Source of the DNA: Pyrobaculum sp. WP30
Lineage (GTDB): Archaea > Thermoproteota > Thermoprotei > Thermoproteales > Thermoproteaceae
Length of the DNA stretch: 64,000 nt
Assembly (NCBI GenBank): GCA_001189275.1
Contig: CP012158.1
Span: 682,001 to 746,000 of the forward strand
Reading direction: 5' to 3'
Below are positions 53,465 to 62,139 of this stretch, piece by piece. The notes under the pieces were generated by a model. It was given only the letters and a program-made list of their open reading frames with translations, made no database searches and was not told where the DNA came from. How positions within the stretch are numbered: the stretch's first letter is position 1; every line of letters starts with the position of its first letter. The position numbers were made by a program, and so were the translations under genes.

Positions 53465-54411
53465 GTCTCAGGCTGACTATCGAAGAGTGTAAGTACATCA
53501 CTCACTACTATTTTGGCCGTACTGAGGGGGGTTTGGTGGGTGCTGTCTATTGTGTGGCTAAGCCGTGGGCGGATCTTTCTCTGGAGTACGGCAGGTTGTA
53601 TGTCTTCAGCGAATCTGGGAGAATCGGCGAGGTGTTTAGGCTGTCTCGCGGCTTTAGGCCGTTGTGTATGCCGTCTGTGAGGTGGGGCGGCGGCGTGTCT
53701 AGGTGGTGGGGTTTTGGATACGCCATCCTCAAGGGCGACTTCGGCGACGCCTACATAGACGTCTACGGCGTCGTGACTGAAAACCTGGAGTTTGTGGAGA
53801 TGGATACGCCTTATCTCTTCGACAAGGTGGAGAGGTGCAGAGGCATGTTTGAAAGGGGCTCTGGCTCTCTTGTCGGCGCCGAGCTTCCGGTGGTTAGGAG
53901 GTCGAGGGGTTATCTTAGGGTTGGTGGGTGGCTTGCTTGGCATAGAGTGCTCGGCCTCCTGGACGGCGGGAGGTGGGTTTTGTTGGGAGATGACGGCCTC
54001 TACGAGGCTGTTTTTACGCCTACTGTCAAGGAGCCGTTGGAGGTCTTCGGCGAGGTTGGGTATGTAAAAGTCTTGAAGCCGTACGACGGCGACGTAGATG
54101 ACGTCGCTTCGCCCTGCGGCGCGCCTAGGCTTGTGGCTTGTGGCGAGGAGGGGGTGGGGGTGGGGAGGGCGGTGCTTAGGTATGTGCGTGGCAGGTTGGA
54201 GGAGATTGGGGTGAGGCCGGAGCTCTTCATGGGGGAGTTTAGGTGTGGGGAGTCTTTTATCTTTCCCGAGCTTGTGGAGGTGGGGATCCCCGCCGGAGTT
54301 ATTCACGACTGGCCGCTGGCAGACCCGTGTCCCCACGTGTTGAGAGCCGCAAACTGCGAGCCCTTCGGCTTATTCACGTCGGGAACCACGGTGCCGTCGT
54401 ACGATCTGTAA
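53461..54411 (+). CDS. Cytoplasmic partner 2 of protein A (paralogue of partner 1)
   Basis: 316 residues, no signal peptide. The N-terminal 130 residues (CKYITHYYFGRTEGGLVGAV, MPSVRWGGGVSRWWGFGYAI) are unlike partner 1. A 90-residue block is almost identical to partner 1. The tail differs again until VIHDWPLADPC. The ATG overlaps the previous TGA as ATGA, so A, partner 1 and partner 2 form one translationally coupled set. The mosaic (variable, constant, variable, short constant) suggests repeated recombination. No known family. A role in protection from protein A, or in its delivery, is inferred from context only. Confidence 0.72.
   Translation: MSLRLTIEECKYITHYYFGRTEGGLVGAVYCVAKPWADLSLEYGRLYVFSESGRIGEVFRLSRGFRPLCMPSVRWGGGVSRWWGFGYAILKGDFGDAYIDVYGVVTENLEFVEMDTPYLFDKVERCRGMFERGSGSLVGAELPVVRRSRGYLRVGGWLAWHRVLGLLDGGRWVLLGDDGLYEAVFTPTVKEPLEVFGEVGYVKVLKPYDGDVDDVASPCGAPRLVACGEEGVGVGRAVLRYVRGRLEEIGVRPELFMGEFRCGESFIFPELVEVGIPAGVIHDWPLADPCPHVLRAANCEPFGLFTSGTTVPSYDL
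53869..54138 (+). repeat. Direct repeat, copy 2 (shared block of the partner genes)
   Basis: Copy of 53009-53278 without any insertion or deletion. High identity at third codon positions implies recent duplication or gene conversion. Confidence 0.9.
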
Positions 54412-54764
54412 GCCGTCGAGGCCGCTTCCGGGGGGTTTCCGGCGCCGCGTTGGACATGTTCTTGAAAAGTTTTTTCTTTTTTCGTGGTTGGTGGTTTTCG
54501 CCAAAGGGCTCGTCGAGGGCGTTGGCTGGGGGTTTTGTTGCATGTTTTTCTTTTGGCGGTGTGCATGAGGTTGTGCTGACGTCTACTGATGTGTTGTTGG
54601 CGTAGTTATAGTGCGGCTTTCACAGTGTCTTGTTTCTGCTGTGGGGTGCGGCTGGCGTGTATCTGCGCTGTTTTGTTGGTAGTTTTGTGGTTGTGTCTCT
54701 TTTTGTGTTATGTCGTCGATGAATATTTCTGTCGTTGGGAGTCTTTAGTTTTTCGAGTCTTTGC
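54412..54764. other. G+T-rich intergenic region
   Basis: A 350-bp gap between partner 2 and protein B. Reading frames on both strands are short or low in complexity. No TATA box at an ideal distance from the protein B start is obvious; TTTAGTTTTT near 54745-54754 is the best candidate. I see no repeat or RNA motif. Confidence 0.5.
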
Positions 54765-57700
54765 ATGCGGGTGTGGTTGTTGGTGTTGGGGTTGGCGGTG
54801 GCTGTATTTGCGGGTGTTCAGGTCTCCAACGGGGCGTTGTATTTCTTCAACGAGACGTCTGACCTCCGCGGGTCTGTGTTTCTTAAGGTGTTTGATTTGG
54901 CTCGTTGGTGGGATCTTAACTATTCTTCTGTGTTGGTTAGGGCGTCTGTGGGGGCTGAGTGGAGGTTTGAGCGGGTGGAGGGGGCTTTGCTTGACTATGC
55001 CCTGTTTTGGGAGGACTGCTCCTACTGCGACTCCGGCTCGCCTCCGCCGGTTAAGAACCGGGGCACCCTCTACGAGGATCTGATTCTTAGGGTGACGTAT
55101 GTAGGGGGGAGGTGGGTGGTTAGGGTGTTGTGGGGTCAGGGGGGCTTTGGGCACGAGGTGTATGTCAACGGGTCTCTTCTGTACAGGAAGCCTCCGGGGT
55201 ACGCGGGGGAGCCTGGGGTCTGGGGGGAGTACGTGGGGGGTGCTTTGGAGGTTAGGCTTGTCTCGCTGGGTGACTCCCGCGCCGACGCCGCCGCGCTCTT
55301 TACCGCCTTTGACCGGGCGCATGAGGCTTTGGCCTGCGCCGCGGCGCTGGGGCTTGACGCAAAGGAGACTAACGGCCTTCTGCGGCATTTGGGCGTCTCT
55401 GGGGAGGTGGTGCGGGTGCGGAGGGGGGACGGCGGCGCCGCCTTTGTCTTTAGAAACGGCTCTGCCGTCTCTGTCCCGCTGGTTTTAGACGTAGACGTGG
55501 GGTGGTGGGGGCGCTTCGTGTTGGTCAACCCCTGCGGCGCCGCGGTGAACTGGACCCTCCGGCTGTATGTGGACAACAAGACTCTCGGCTCTAAGCCGGG
55601 GGTAGGCTGGCGGCTGAGGTGCCGGCGGATATGGCGCCTTACTCGGCGGCGCCTGTCTACGTCTTCGGCGTGGCGAAGGAGGCGGGCTTGTACCGCGTCA
55701 GCTACCGGCTGTACGTGAGGCCCGGCGTCTACGACGTGTGGGGCTACCGCGTGGTGGTGGATAAGGAGCGCCTCGCCGCGGCTAACGGCTCTATTGCAAA
55801 CTGGGTGTGGGGGTTCTTTGAGTCGCTGGTGGGCAGGGCGGCGGGGGATAGATGTGCGGAGGCCCGGGGGGCCGGCAGGCGGTGGGCTGCGGAGAGGATT
55901 GGGTGGGCTGGGGTGGCCACTGAGGTGGATACAGTGCTGGGCGGCGTGGCGCTTTTCTTCACCGCGGGGACCTACGGCGAGGGGCGGACTGCGGTTAAGG
56001 GGGCGGCGGAGGCGGTTAAAGTGGCTGAGGAGGTGGCGAGGGGGTACAAGGCGGCGAGGGCCGTGGCGTATGCCTACCAGCTGTGGCAGGGGGTGCTTCT
56101 GGGGTGGGATGTCTACCTCTCTGTGGCTAGGGGGGAGGTGCCGGTTGAGGCTTTGGGCGCCGCCGTCGCCTCCGTCGGGGGGAGGGTGGGGGAGAGGGTG
56201 CGCCTAGTGTACAGCCTGGCGGCCGGCGGGCTTCTCTTGATGAATCTGGGCCACGTGCCGGAGATGGAGGAGCTGGTGCGGGGCATCAACGACGAGGCTT
56301 CTAAATACGGCGAGTACGCCCACTGCTTCGTCGACGGGGCCCTCGGGGCGTTTGACACCTACGCCAAGGAGGTTCTGGCGAATCAGCTCGTCGGCGTGTT
56401 CTCCACATTCCTCGACATAGACAATGTCCTAAACAACAAAGCCTACAAAGGCTACCTACAGCTAGCCGGATACTCCCCGTTTCAGCCCAACCACGGGCCG
56501 ATCCTGCCAGCGGAGAAGTTTGGGCGACTGGCTAAGGGAGGAAGCGTTTTTATCGTTACTAACCACAAGCGTTTCGGCGTCAATGAGGCTGGGAAGCCGC
56601 GGCTTCTGGCGATCGAATACTCCAATGACAAAGTGACATTTCACACTGGGATTCCACAAGAGAGGGGTTGGGTTGCCACGGTAGGCGGCTACGACGTCGT
56701 TGCGTATGTTTATGAGGGTAAGGACGTCATGTTTGGGCTCCGTCGGGGCGGCAGGTTTGTGTTGGGGGTTTACAACGACGTGGGCCGCATGTTGATGTTT
56801 GCGGCTCTCACGGCGCGGGGCTCCGACGTGCGTAGGGGTGAGGTGGTGCTGAGGACGGCGGTGGGCGACACTAAGGCGGAAGTCTACGAGTTCAATGTCG
56901 ATGCAAGTCAGCTTGTTAATAACATAATTGACGTCACTAAGATGAAATTCCAGCCTCACACGGTGTATAAGGACGTGGTGGCGGCTTTTCTCTATGGGTG
57001 GGGGTATGTGGAGATCAACGGCGTGGCTACCGAGGTGCCGGTTGTGCCTAAGAGCGGCCAGACCTGGACGACTGCCAAGACGTTGCAGGAGTCGGTGGCT
57101 GAATCGCTCGGCGTACCTAAAGAGACTACTGTTACTGTCATAAAGCAACTCGGCGATGGAGGCTATCGTGCAGACATCCTCGGCGTCGGCCGCGGCGGCG
57201 TGATACTTCTGGGCGAAGTAAAGAGCTTAAACGAGGTGAAAGATAAATCTGCTGACCAGGTAATGAACGTGGTCGCATCGCGTTTTAAGACTCTTGAGTC
57301 GTGGGGCGAGGCCTCCGGCGAGTACGTTGCCTTCATGTCGCTGGCCTTCGGCGGCGTGGGCTCCGTGGGTAAAGGGAAAAGCGGCGCGGTCGGCTCCGCC
57401 TGGGCCACCCCCGTAGACTTAGAGACGTTGACCATCCCGCCGCCGATTAACAAGGCGCCGATTGACAATAAGTTGCCTTTGTTTGTCTACTCCCTATTTG
57501 ACCCCAGCGACGGCAGAGTCATGGTGTGGATCCTAGAGGTGCCTGAGAGCGTGTTTAAGGGAGGCAAGCTTGACGAGACGAGTTTAAAGAAGTGGCTTCA
57601 AGCGGTCCACGAGGAGGCTTATAAACAGTTTACGGGGGAGGGCGGCCAGATTAGTTGGGATGATGAAAAAGTTAAACTCGGCGATAAGTTGTTTGAGCGT

Positions 57701-57772
57701 TTGAGGGAGGATAGGAAGAGGTATGGGGATTCCGGCGCCGTGTTGGATGTAGTTCTTGATTTATTTAGCTAG
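54765..57772 (+). pseudogene. Exported multidomain protein B with PD-(D/E)XK domain, frameshifted (candidate polymorphic toxin)
   Basis: The first frame runs from ATG 54765 (MRVWLLVLGLAVAVFAGV signal peptide) to the NWTLRLYVDNKTLGSKPG region; the homologous continuation (AAEVPADMAPYSAAPVYVFG) is in another frame from about 55600. The switch is at GGGGG (55598-55602). One extra G would give a single 1002-residue protein like A. After the helical region (AYAYQLWQGVLLGWDVYLSV) the C-terminal effector contains YRADILGVGRGGVILLGEVK with SADQVMNVV, a clear PD-(D/E)XK nuclease-like core. The TAG overlaps the GTG of the ankyrin gene. A phase-variable or recoded gene is an alternative to a dead one. 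Confidence 0.75.
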
Positions 57773-60700
57773 TGTTTTTCATGGGTTGTCTCGTCGACGC
57801 CGTTAGGCGGGGGGATGTGCAGGAGGTGGCGAGGCTTCTCGCCGCGGGGGCCGACCCCAACGTGAGAGACCCAGACGGAGAGACGCCTCTCCACATCGCC
57901 GCGGAGCAGTGCCGGGCCGACTTAGCTGAGCTTCTGCTTAAACACGGCGCAGATCCAAGCGCCAGAGACAACCAAGGCAAGACGCCTCTCCACATCGCCG
58001 TCGGGGGGCGTTGCGGAGCGGTCGTGGAGCTTTTGCTTAAACACGGTGCTGACCCCAACGCCAGGAACAAAGAGGGCAGGACGCCGCTTCACTCAGCGGC
58101 GATTTCAGGCAATGTCAAACTTGCAGAAATTCTCCTCAGCCGCGGTGCAGATCCAAACGCCAGAGCTGCAGACGGCGCGACTCCCCTCCACCTTGCAACG
58201 GGGAGGCTCCGCACGTATCTACAGGAGGAGGTGTGTCATACAGATTTCGTGAGGCTTCTCCTCAGCTACGGGGCGGATCTAAACATACGCGACGGAGACG
58301 GCCGCACCCCCCTCCACTACGCCGCCCGCGACGGCTGTGTGGAGGTGGTGCGTATTCTTCTCGCGGCTGGCGCTGTGCCGGATGTCAAAGCCGCCGCGGA
58401 GGCGGCTGGGCGTTGCCGCTTCGACGTGCTCAACCTCTTCCCAGACATCTCGGCAGCCGCCGGAGTTCTTCTGCGGAAGTGCGGCGACCGTGGCATGGAG
58501 TATCTGTGTAGGAGGGGGGTTCTTCACCCGTTTCTCTGCGCCGCGGCGGCAGACGACGCAGTGGCTGTGGAGGAGCTTTTGAAGCAGGGCGCAGACCTCG
58601 GCGTGAGGGATCCGCTGGGCCGCACGGCGCTTCACATAGCCGCCGAGCTCTGCAGGACAAACGCCGCAAAGACCCTCCTCGCCCACGGCGCCGACCCAAA
58701 CGCCAGAGACGCAGAGGGCAACACGCCCCTCCACCGCGCGGTTGCCGTGGGCTGTGTGGAGGTGGCGGAGCTTTTGCTCAGCCGCGGGGCTGATCCAAAC
58801 ATACGCGACAAAGACGGCTACACGCCTCTCCTCATTCTTGCCGGCGGCTTGCGTGAGTCTGTGGATCTGGTCGCCGTCTTGCTTGACCACGGCGCGGATC
58901 CTAACGTGGTTGACTACCACGGCCGCACTCCGTTGTTTCACGCGGCTGAGAGATTCCACAAAGACTTGTTCTACCTCCTCCTCGGCCGCGGCGCCAGGGC
59001 AACGCTTAGGGAGGCGGCGCTTATAGGCGACTTGCATCTGGCGGAGGAGCTTTTGAAACAAGGCGCAGACCCCGACGAGCGGGATGCAGACGGCAGAACT
59101 CCGCTCCACTACGCCTTGGAGCGGTGCCACGTGGAGGTAGCCGAGCTGTTGCTTAGACACGGCGCGTATCCCAACATACGCGACAAAGACGGCCACACAC
59201 CCCTTTACTACGCCGCGCGGAATGCCTGTCTTGACGGCGTGTTGCTCCTCCTCAAACACGGCGCCGTCGTGTATCCGGAGGTTTTAGACGTAGTGACTTC
59301 ACTTGAGGAAAGCAGAGAGATCCTAAAGCTGAGGGGCGTCGTTAAGCGTTTTGCGGAGCGCGGCGTCTTGTCTATGTGCAACGAGGCCTGCGAGACGCCG
59401 CTCCACCGCATATACAAATACGACTACTACAAACAGCTGTGGCTTCTTGAATTCGGCGGCGACCCCAACGTCCGCGACCGCCACGGCAGGACGCCTCTGC
59501 ACCACGCAATCATGTTGGATGGACCCCTGGGACTCCTACTTGACCACGGCGCGGATCCAAGCGCGCGGGATAAAGAGGGCAAGACGCCGCTTCACTACGC
59601 CGTTGCCCGCAGAGACCGGTACGGCGTGAAGCTTCTGCTGGAGTACGGCGCAGAGGTGGATGAGGAGCTGGCGGAGGCGCTCCGCCTGTCGCCGCTCCAC
59701 CTGGCGGCTTTGAGGGGAAGCGCGGAAGAGACGGAGAGGCTTCTCAACAGCGGAGCAGACCCCAACGTTAGAGACGTCTTCGGCTGCACCCCGCTTCACT
59801 ACGCCGCGGCGAGGAACCACAAGGCGGCGGCTGAGCTTCTGCTTAAACACGGCGCAGACCCAAACGCCAAAGACGACGGACGCGTGACGCCGCTTGATCT
59901 CGCGGTGGGGCGGTGCGCCTTAGACGTGTTGGAGTTGCTTCTGCCGCTGGGAGATGTAAATGCTGTGGTGAATAAGGCGGAGTGTCTCGCCGTGTTGAAG
60001 AGGCTGGGCTTCGAGACGCCGGAGAGAGTAAGGCGGAGGTGCGAGCCGTACGTCGCTTGGGCCCTCAAGGCGGATGTCTCTTCTGTTGAGTCCGTCTTGA
60101 GGGTGGCCGCCTACGTCGGATGCGGCGAGGTCGCCTCCATACTGCGGAGGCGGTTCCCAGCCGAAGTGGTGCGCAAGGCGGCGTTTGAGTTGGTGGGCCT
60201 CTCGCCGCCGGAGGAGTTGCAGTTGCAGGATCTGCGGGAGCGTTGCATTCGGGGGAGTATCGCGTGGCTTCTGCTTAGCCGCGGCGTGGATCCCAACACG
60301 AGAGATGTACACGGGCTTACCCTCCTCCACGCCGCCGCCTGGTGCGGCGATGAGTCCGCCGTGGAGCTTCTGCTGAAAGCCGGCGCGGATCCAAACGCCA
60401 GAGATGCAGAGGGCAACACGCCGCTTCACGTAGCGGCTCGGCGTATGTTTCCGCAGGTTGCGCTTCTGCTCCTCAAACACGGCGCGGATCCCAACGCGGT
60501 AAACGCAAGGGGCGAGACGCCGCTTCACATTGCGGCGCGTGGGGACGAGCATACGATTGGCTCGGGCAACTACGCCGTCGTCTCCGTTCTCGTGAAGCAC
60601 GGCGCCGATGTAAACGCCCGCGACAAAGACGGCAACACCCCGCTTCACTACGCTGTCGCCAGGTGCGCCTTCGCCACGGCCTCTCTCCTCCTCAAACACG

Positions 60701-60807
60701 GCGCAGATCCAAACGCCAGAAACAACCAGGACAAGACGCCGCTGGATCTGGTCAACTGCCCCAAGATGGCTCGCGCCTTCCGGAGGCTCTTCTCCGGCGG
60801 TAGCTGA
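57772..60807 (+). CDS. Ankyrin-repeat protein, about 22 repeats
   Basis: A 1011-residue cytoplasmic protein (no signal peptide) made almost wholly of 33-residue ankyrin repeats with consensus GADPNxRDxxGxTPLHxAxx followed by xVAELLLKH. I count about 22-24, of which four or five are degenerate. The start is GTG at 57772, sharing its G with the TAG of protein B, or ATG at 57781. Ankyrin proteins bind other proteins and are a known class of immunity protein next to bacterial polymorphic toxins, so binding to the toxin B effector is a fair inference. Such long ankyrin proteins are rare in archaea. Confidence 0.92.
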   Translation: MFFMGCLVDAVRRGDVQEVARLLAAGADPNVRDPDGETPLHIAAEQCRADLAELLLKHGADPSARDNQGKTPLHIAVGGRCGAVVELLLKHGADPNARNKEGRTPLHSAAISGNVKLAEILLSRGADPNARAADGATPLHLATGRLRTYLQEEVCHTDFVRLLLSYGADLNIRDGDGRTPLHYAARDGCVEVVRILLAAGAVPDVKAAAEAAGRCRFDVLNLFPDISAAAGVLLRKCGDRGMEYLCRRGVLHPFLCAAAADDAVAVEELLKQGADLGVRDPLGRTALHIAAELCRTNAAKTLLAHGADPNARDAEGNTPLHRAVAVGCVEVAELLLSRGADPNIRDKDGYTPLLILAGGLRESVDLVAVLLDHGADPNVVDYHGRTPLFHAAERFHKDLFYLLLGRGARATLREAALIGDLHLAEELLKQGADPDERDADGRTPLHYALERCHVEVAELLLRHGAYPNIRDKDGHTPLYYAARNACLDGVLLLLKHGAVVYPEVLDVVTSLEESREILKLRGVVKRFAERGVLSMCNEACETPLHRIYKYDYYKQLWLLEFGGDPNVRDRHGRTPLHHAIMLDGPLGLLLDHGADPSARDKEGKTPLHYAVARRDRYGVKLLLEYGAEVDEELAEALRLSPLHLAALRGSAEETERLLNSGADPNVRDVFGCTPLHYAAARNHKAAAELLLKHGADPNAKDDGRVTPLDLAVGRCALDVLELLLPLGDVNAVVNKAECLAVLKRLGFETPERVRRRCEPYVAWALKADVSSVESVLRVAAYVGCGEVASILRRRFPAEVVRKAAFELVGLSPPEELQLQDLRERCIRGSIAWLLLSRGVDPNTRDVHGLTLLHAAAWCGDESAVELLLKAGADPNARDAEGNTPLHVAARRMFPQVALLLLKHGADPNAVNARGETPLHIAARGDEHTIGSGNYAVVSVLVKHGADVNARDKDGNTPLHYAVARCAFATASLLLKHGADPNARNNQDKTPLDLVNCPKMARAFRRLFSGGS

Positions 60808-60836
60808 GCCGCGGCGGCTCGTTGGGTTGCTGGTGT

Positions 60837-61946
60837 TTAGGGGGCTTCCTCCTTTGTTTTTTGTAGCCACCTCTCGGCTTCCTGGTGTATTTCGGCGTAT
60901 TTCATGAGGGCTTCTAGGTGGCGTCGTGTGAGTTTCAGCATGATGGCGCCGTCTCGCCTCTCTACGACCGTGGGCTCGTGGCCCGTGACGGCTATTATCA
61001 GGGTTTTTGTCCTGTGGGCGTCTGCGGCGCGTCCGCCGGGCGCGTCGGCGTGGGCGTAGGCGTAGCCTCTGACTTCGCCTCTGGCGCCGCGGGTGAAGGT
61101 GATTGTCTTCTGGAGCGGCGCGCCGCCTACCTCGGCTCTTATCCAGATGCGTAGCTGTTCTTTTTCTATCCACGCCTTGGCTTCGTGGACTGTTACGTCG
61201 CCTGTCTTCAAGCCGGCGAGTTTCGCCGCGCCGCGGCCTCTGCCGGCTTCTATCTCTTCTTCTAGCCTGCGGCGGGCCCCGCCCTCCGCCGCCTCCTTCA
61301 CCTGTTGCAGTAGTTGGGTTGCCTCTGCGCGGACCTGCTCGTCTTGGGCTTGGGCGGCGAGGTAGGCGAGGCGTCTGAGGCCCTCTGGGGTTATGGCTAC
61401 CCACCCTCTTCCGCCCCCTTGGGGCTTCTTGGCTCTGTAGTGTACGCCGGGTCTGAGGCCGAGTCTCTCTAGGCGTTCTGCCGCGTATTCCACGGCGAGG
61501 GGGCTTGTGGATTTGTACATCACCCTCAAGGCGCCTCTGGAGTCCAGCAACGCCGAGAAGCGCATCCTCAGTAGCTTCTCGAGCCAGGCATCGGCCTTTT
61601 CGCTGTCGACGAGTCCTTTCTTTTCGGCTTCGCGTATGGCCTGGGCGATGGCTTCTCTGAGCTCTTTCCGGGCGGCGGCTAGTTTGTCTATGGAGGCTTT
61701 TATGTACCACTTCTCCCTGTTGACTGACTTGTCCCAGTAGTTTTTCAGCTCGGCTTCTACGCCCGCCTCTCTTAGCACGGCGGTTGCCTCCTCCGCCGCC
61801 TCGCGGTTGGAGGAGTTGAACTGGATCTTGACTGTGTAGCTCATCTCTACGCTGAACTTAGCCTGCCGCCCCCCGGCCTTAATCACGAGCTCCGCCCTGG
61901 CGTATCTGCCGCCGCTCTTCACCACGCCCACAACCACCTCCACCAC
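60837..61946 (-). CDS. PaREP2-type repeat-family protein
   Basis: 369 residues starting with GTG at 61946. It has the pattern I associate with the Pyrobaculum PaREP2 family: NREAAEEATAVLREAGVEAE, EKWYIKASIDKLAAARKELR, ALRVMYKSTSPLAVEYAAER, AKPQ-like KKPQGGGRGWVAITPEGLRR and AGLKTGDVTVHEAKAWIEKE, with a C-terminal AIMLKLTRRHLEALMKYAEI. The function is unknown. Although coded on the minus strand, its plus strand is still G+T-rich like its surroundings. It separates the B-ankyrin pair from protein C. A decayed relative lies at 25540-25945. Confidence 0.75.
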   Translation of the reverse strand: MVEVVVGVVKSGGRYARAELVIKAGGRQAKFSVEMSYTVKIQFNSSNREAAEEATAVLREAGVEAELKNYWDKSVNREKWYIKASIDKLAAARKELREAIAQAIREAEKKGLVDSEKADAWLEKLLRMRFSALLDSRGALRVMYKSTSPLAVEYAAERLERLGLRPGVHYRAKKPQGGGRGWVAITPEGLRRLAYLAAQAQDEQVRAEATQLLQQVKEAAEGGARRRLEEEIEAGRGRGAAKLAGLKTGDVTVHEAKAWIEKEQLRIWIRAEVGGAPLQKTITFTRGARGEVRGYAYAHADAPGGRAADAHRTKTLIIAVTGHEPTVVERRDGAIMLKLTRRHLEALMKYAEIHQEAERWLQKTKEEAP

Positions 61947-62139
61947 ACCTCCCCCGCAGACGGAGATTAAAACATTTACGCCACGTAGATCTCAGCCGCG
62001 GCGTGTTTCCGGGCCGTGCGGGACGCGCGGCGGGCGTGGGAGGGAGTCCGGCGTAGGGGGCCTCATGTGTGGGACTGTGGTGTTGTATCGTTGGAGGTTT
62101 ATCGGCGTAATGTTTAAATATTTTTAGTTTCTTCGCGGC

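Noticed and set aside
59920-61710. Minus-strand open frame of nearly 600 codons
   Set aside because: It spans the antisense of the ankyrin repeats and an alternative frame of the PaREP2-type gene; the translation is Arg-rich noise.
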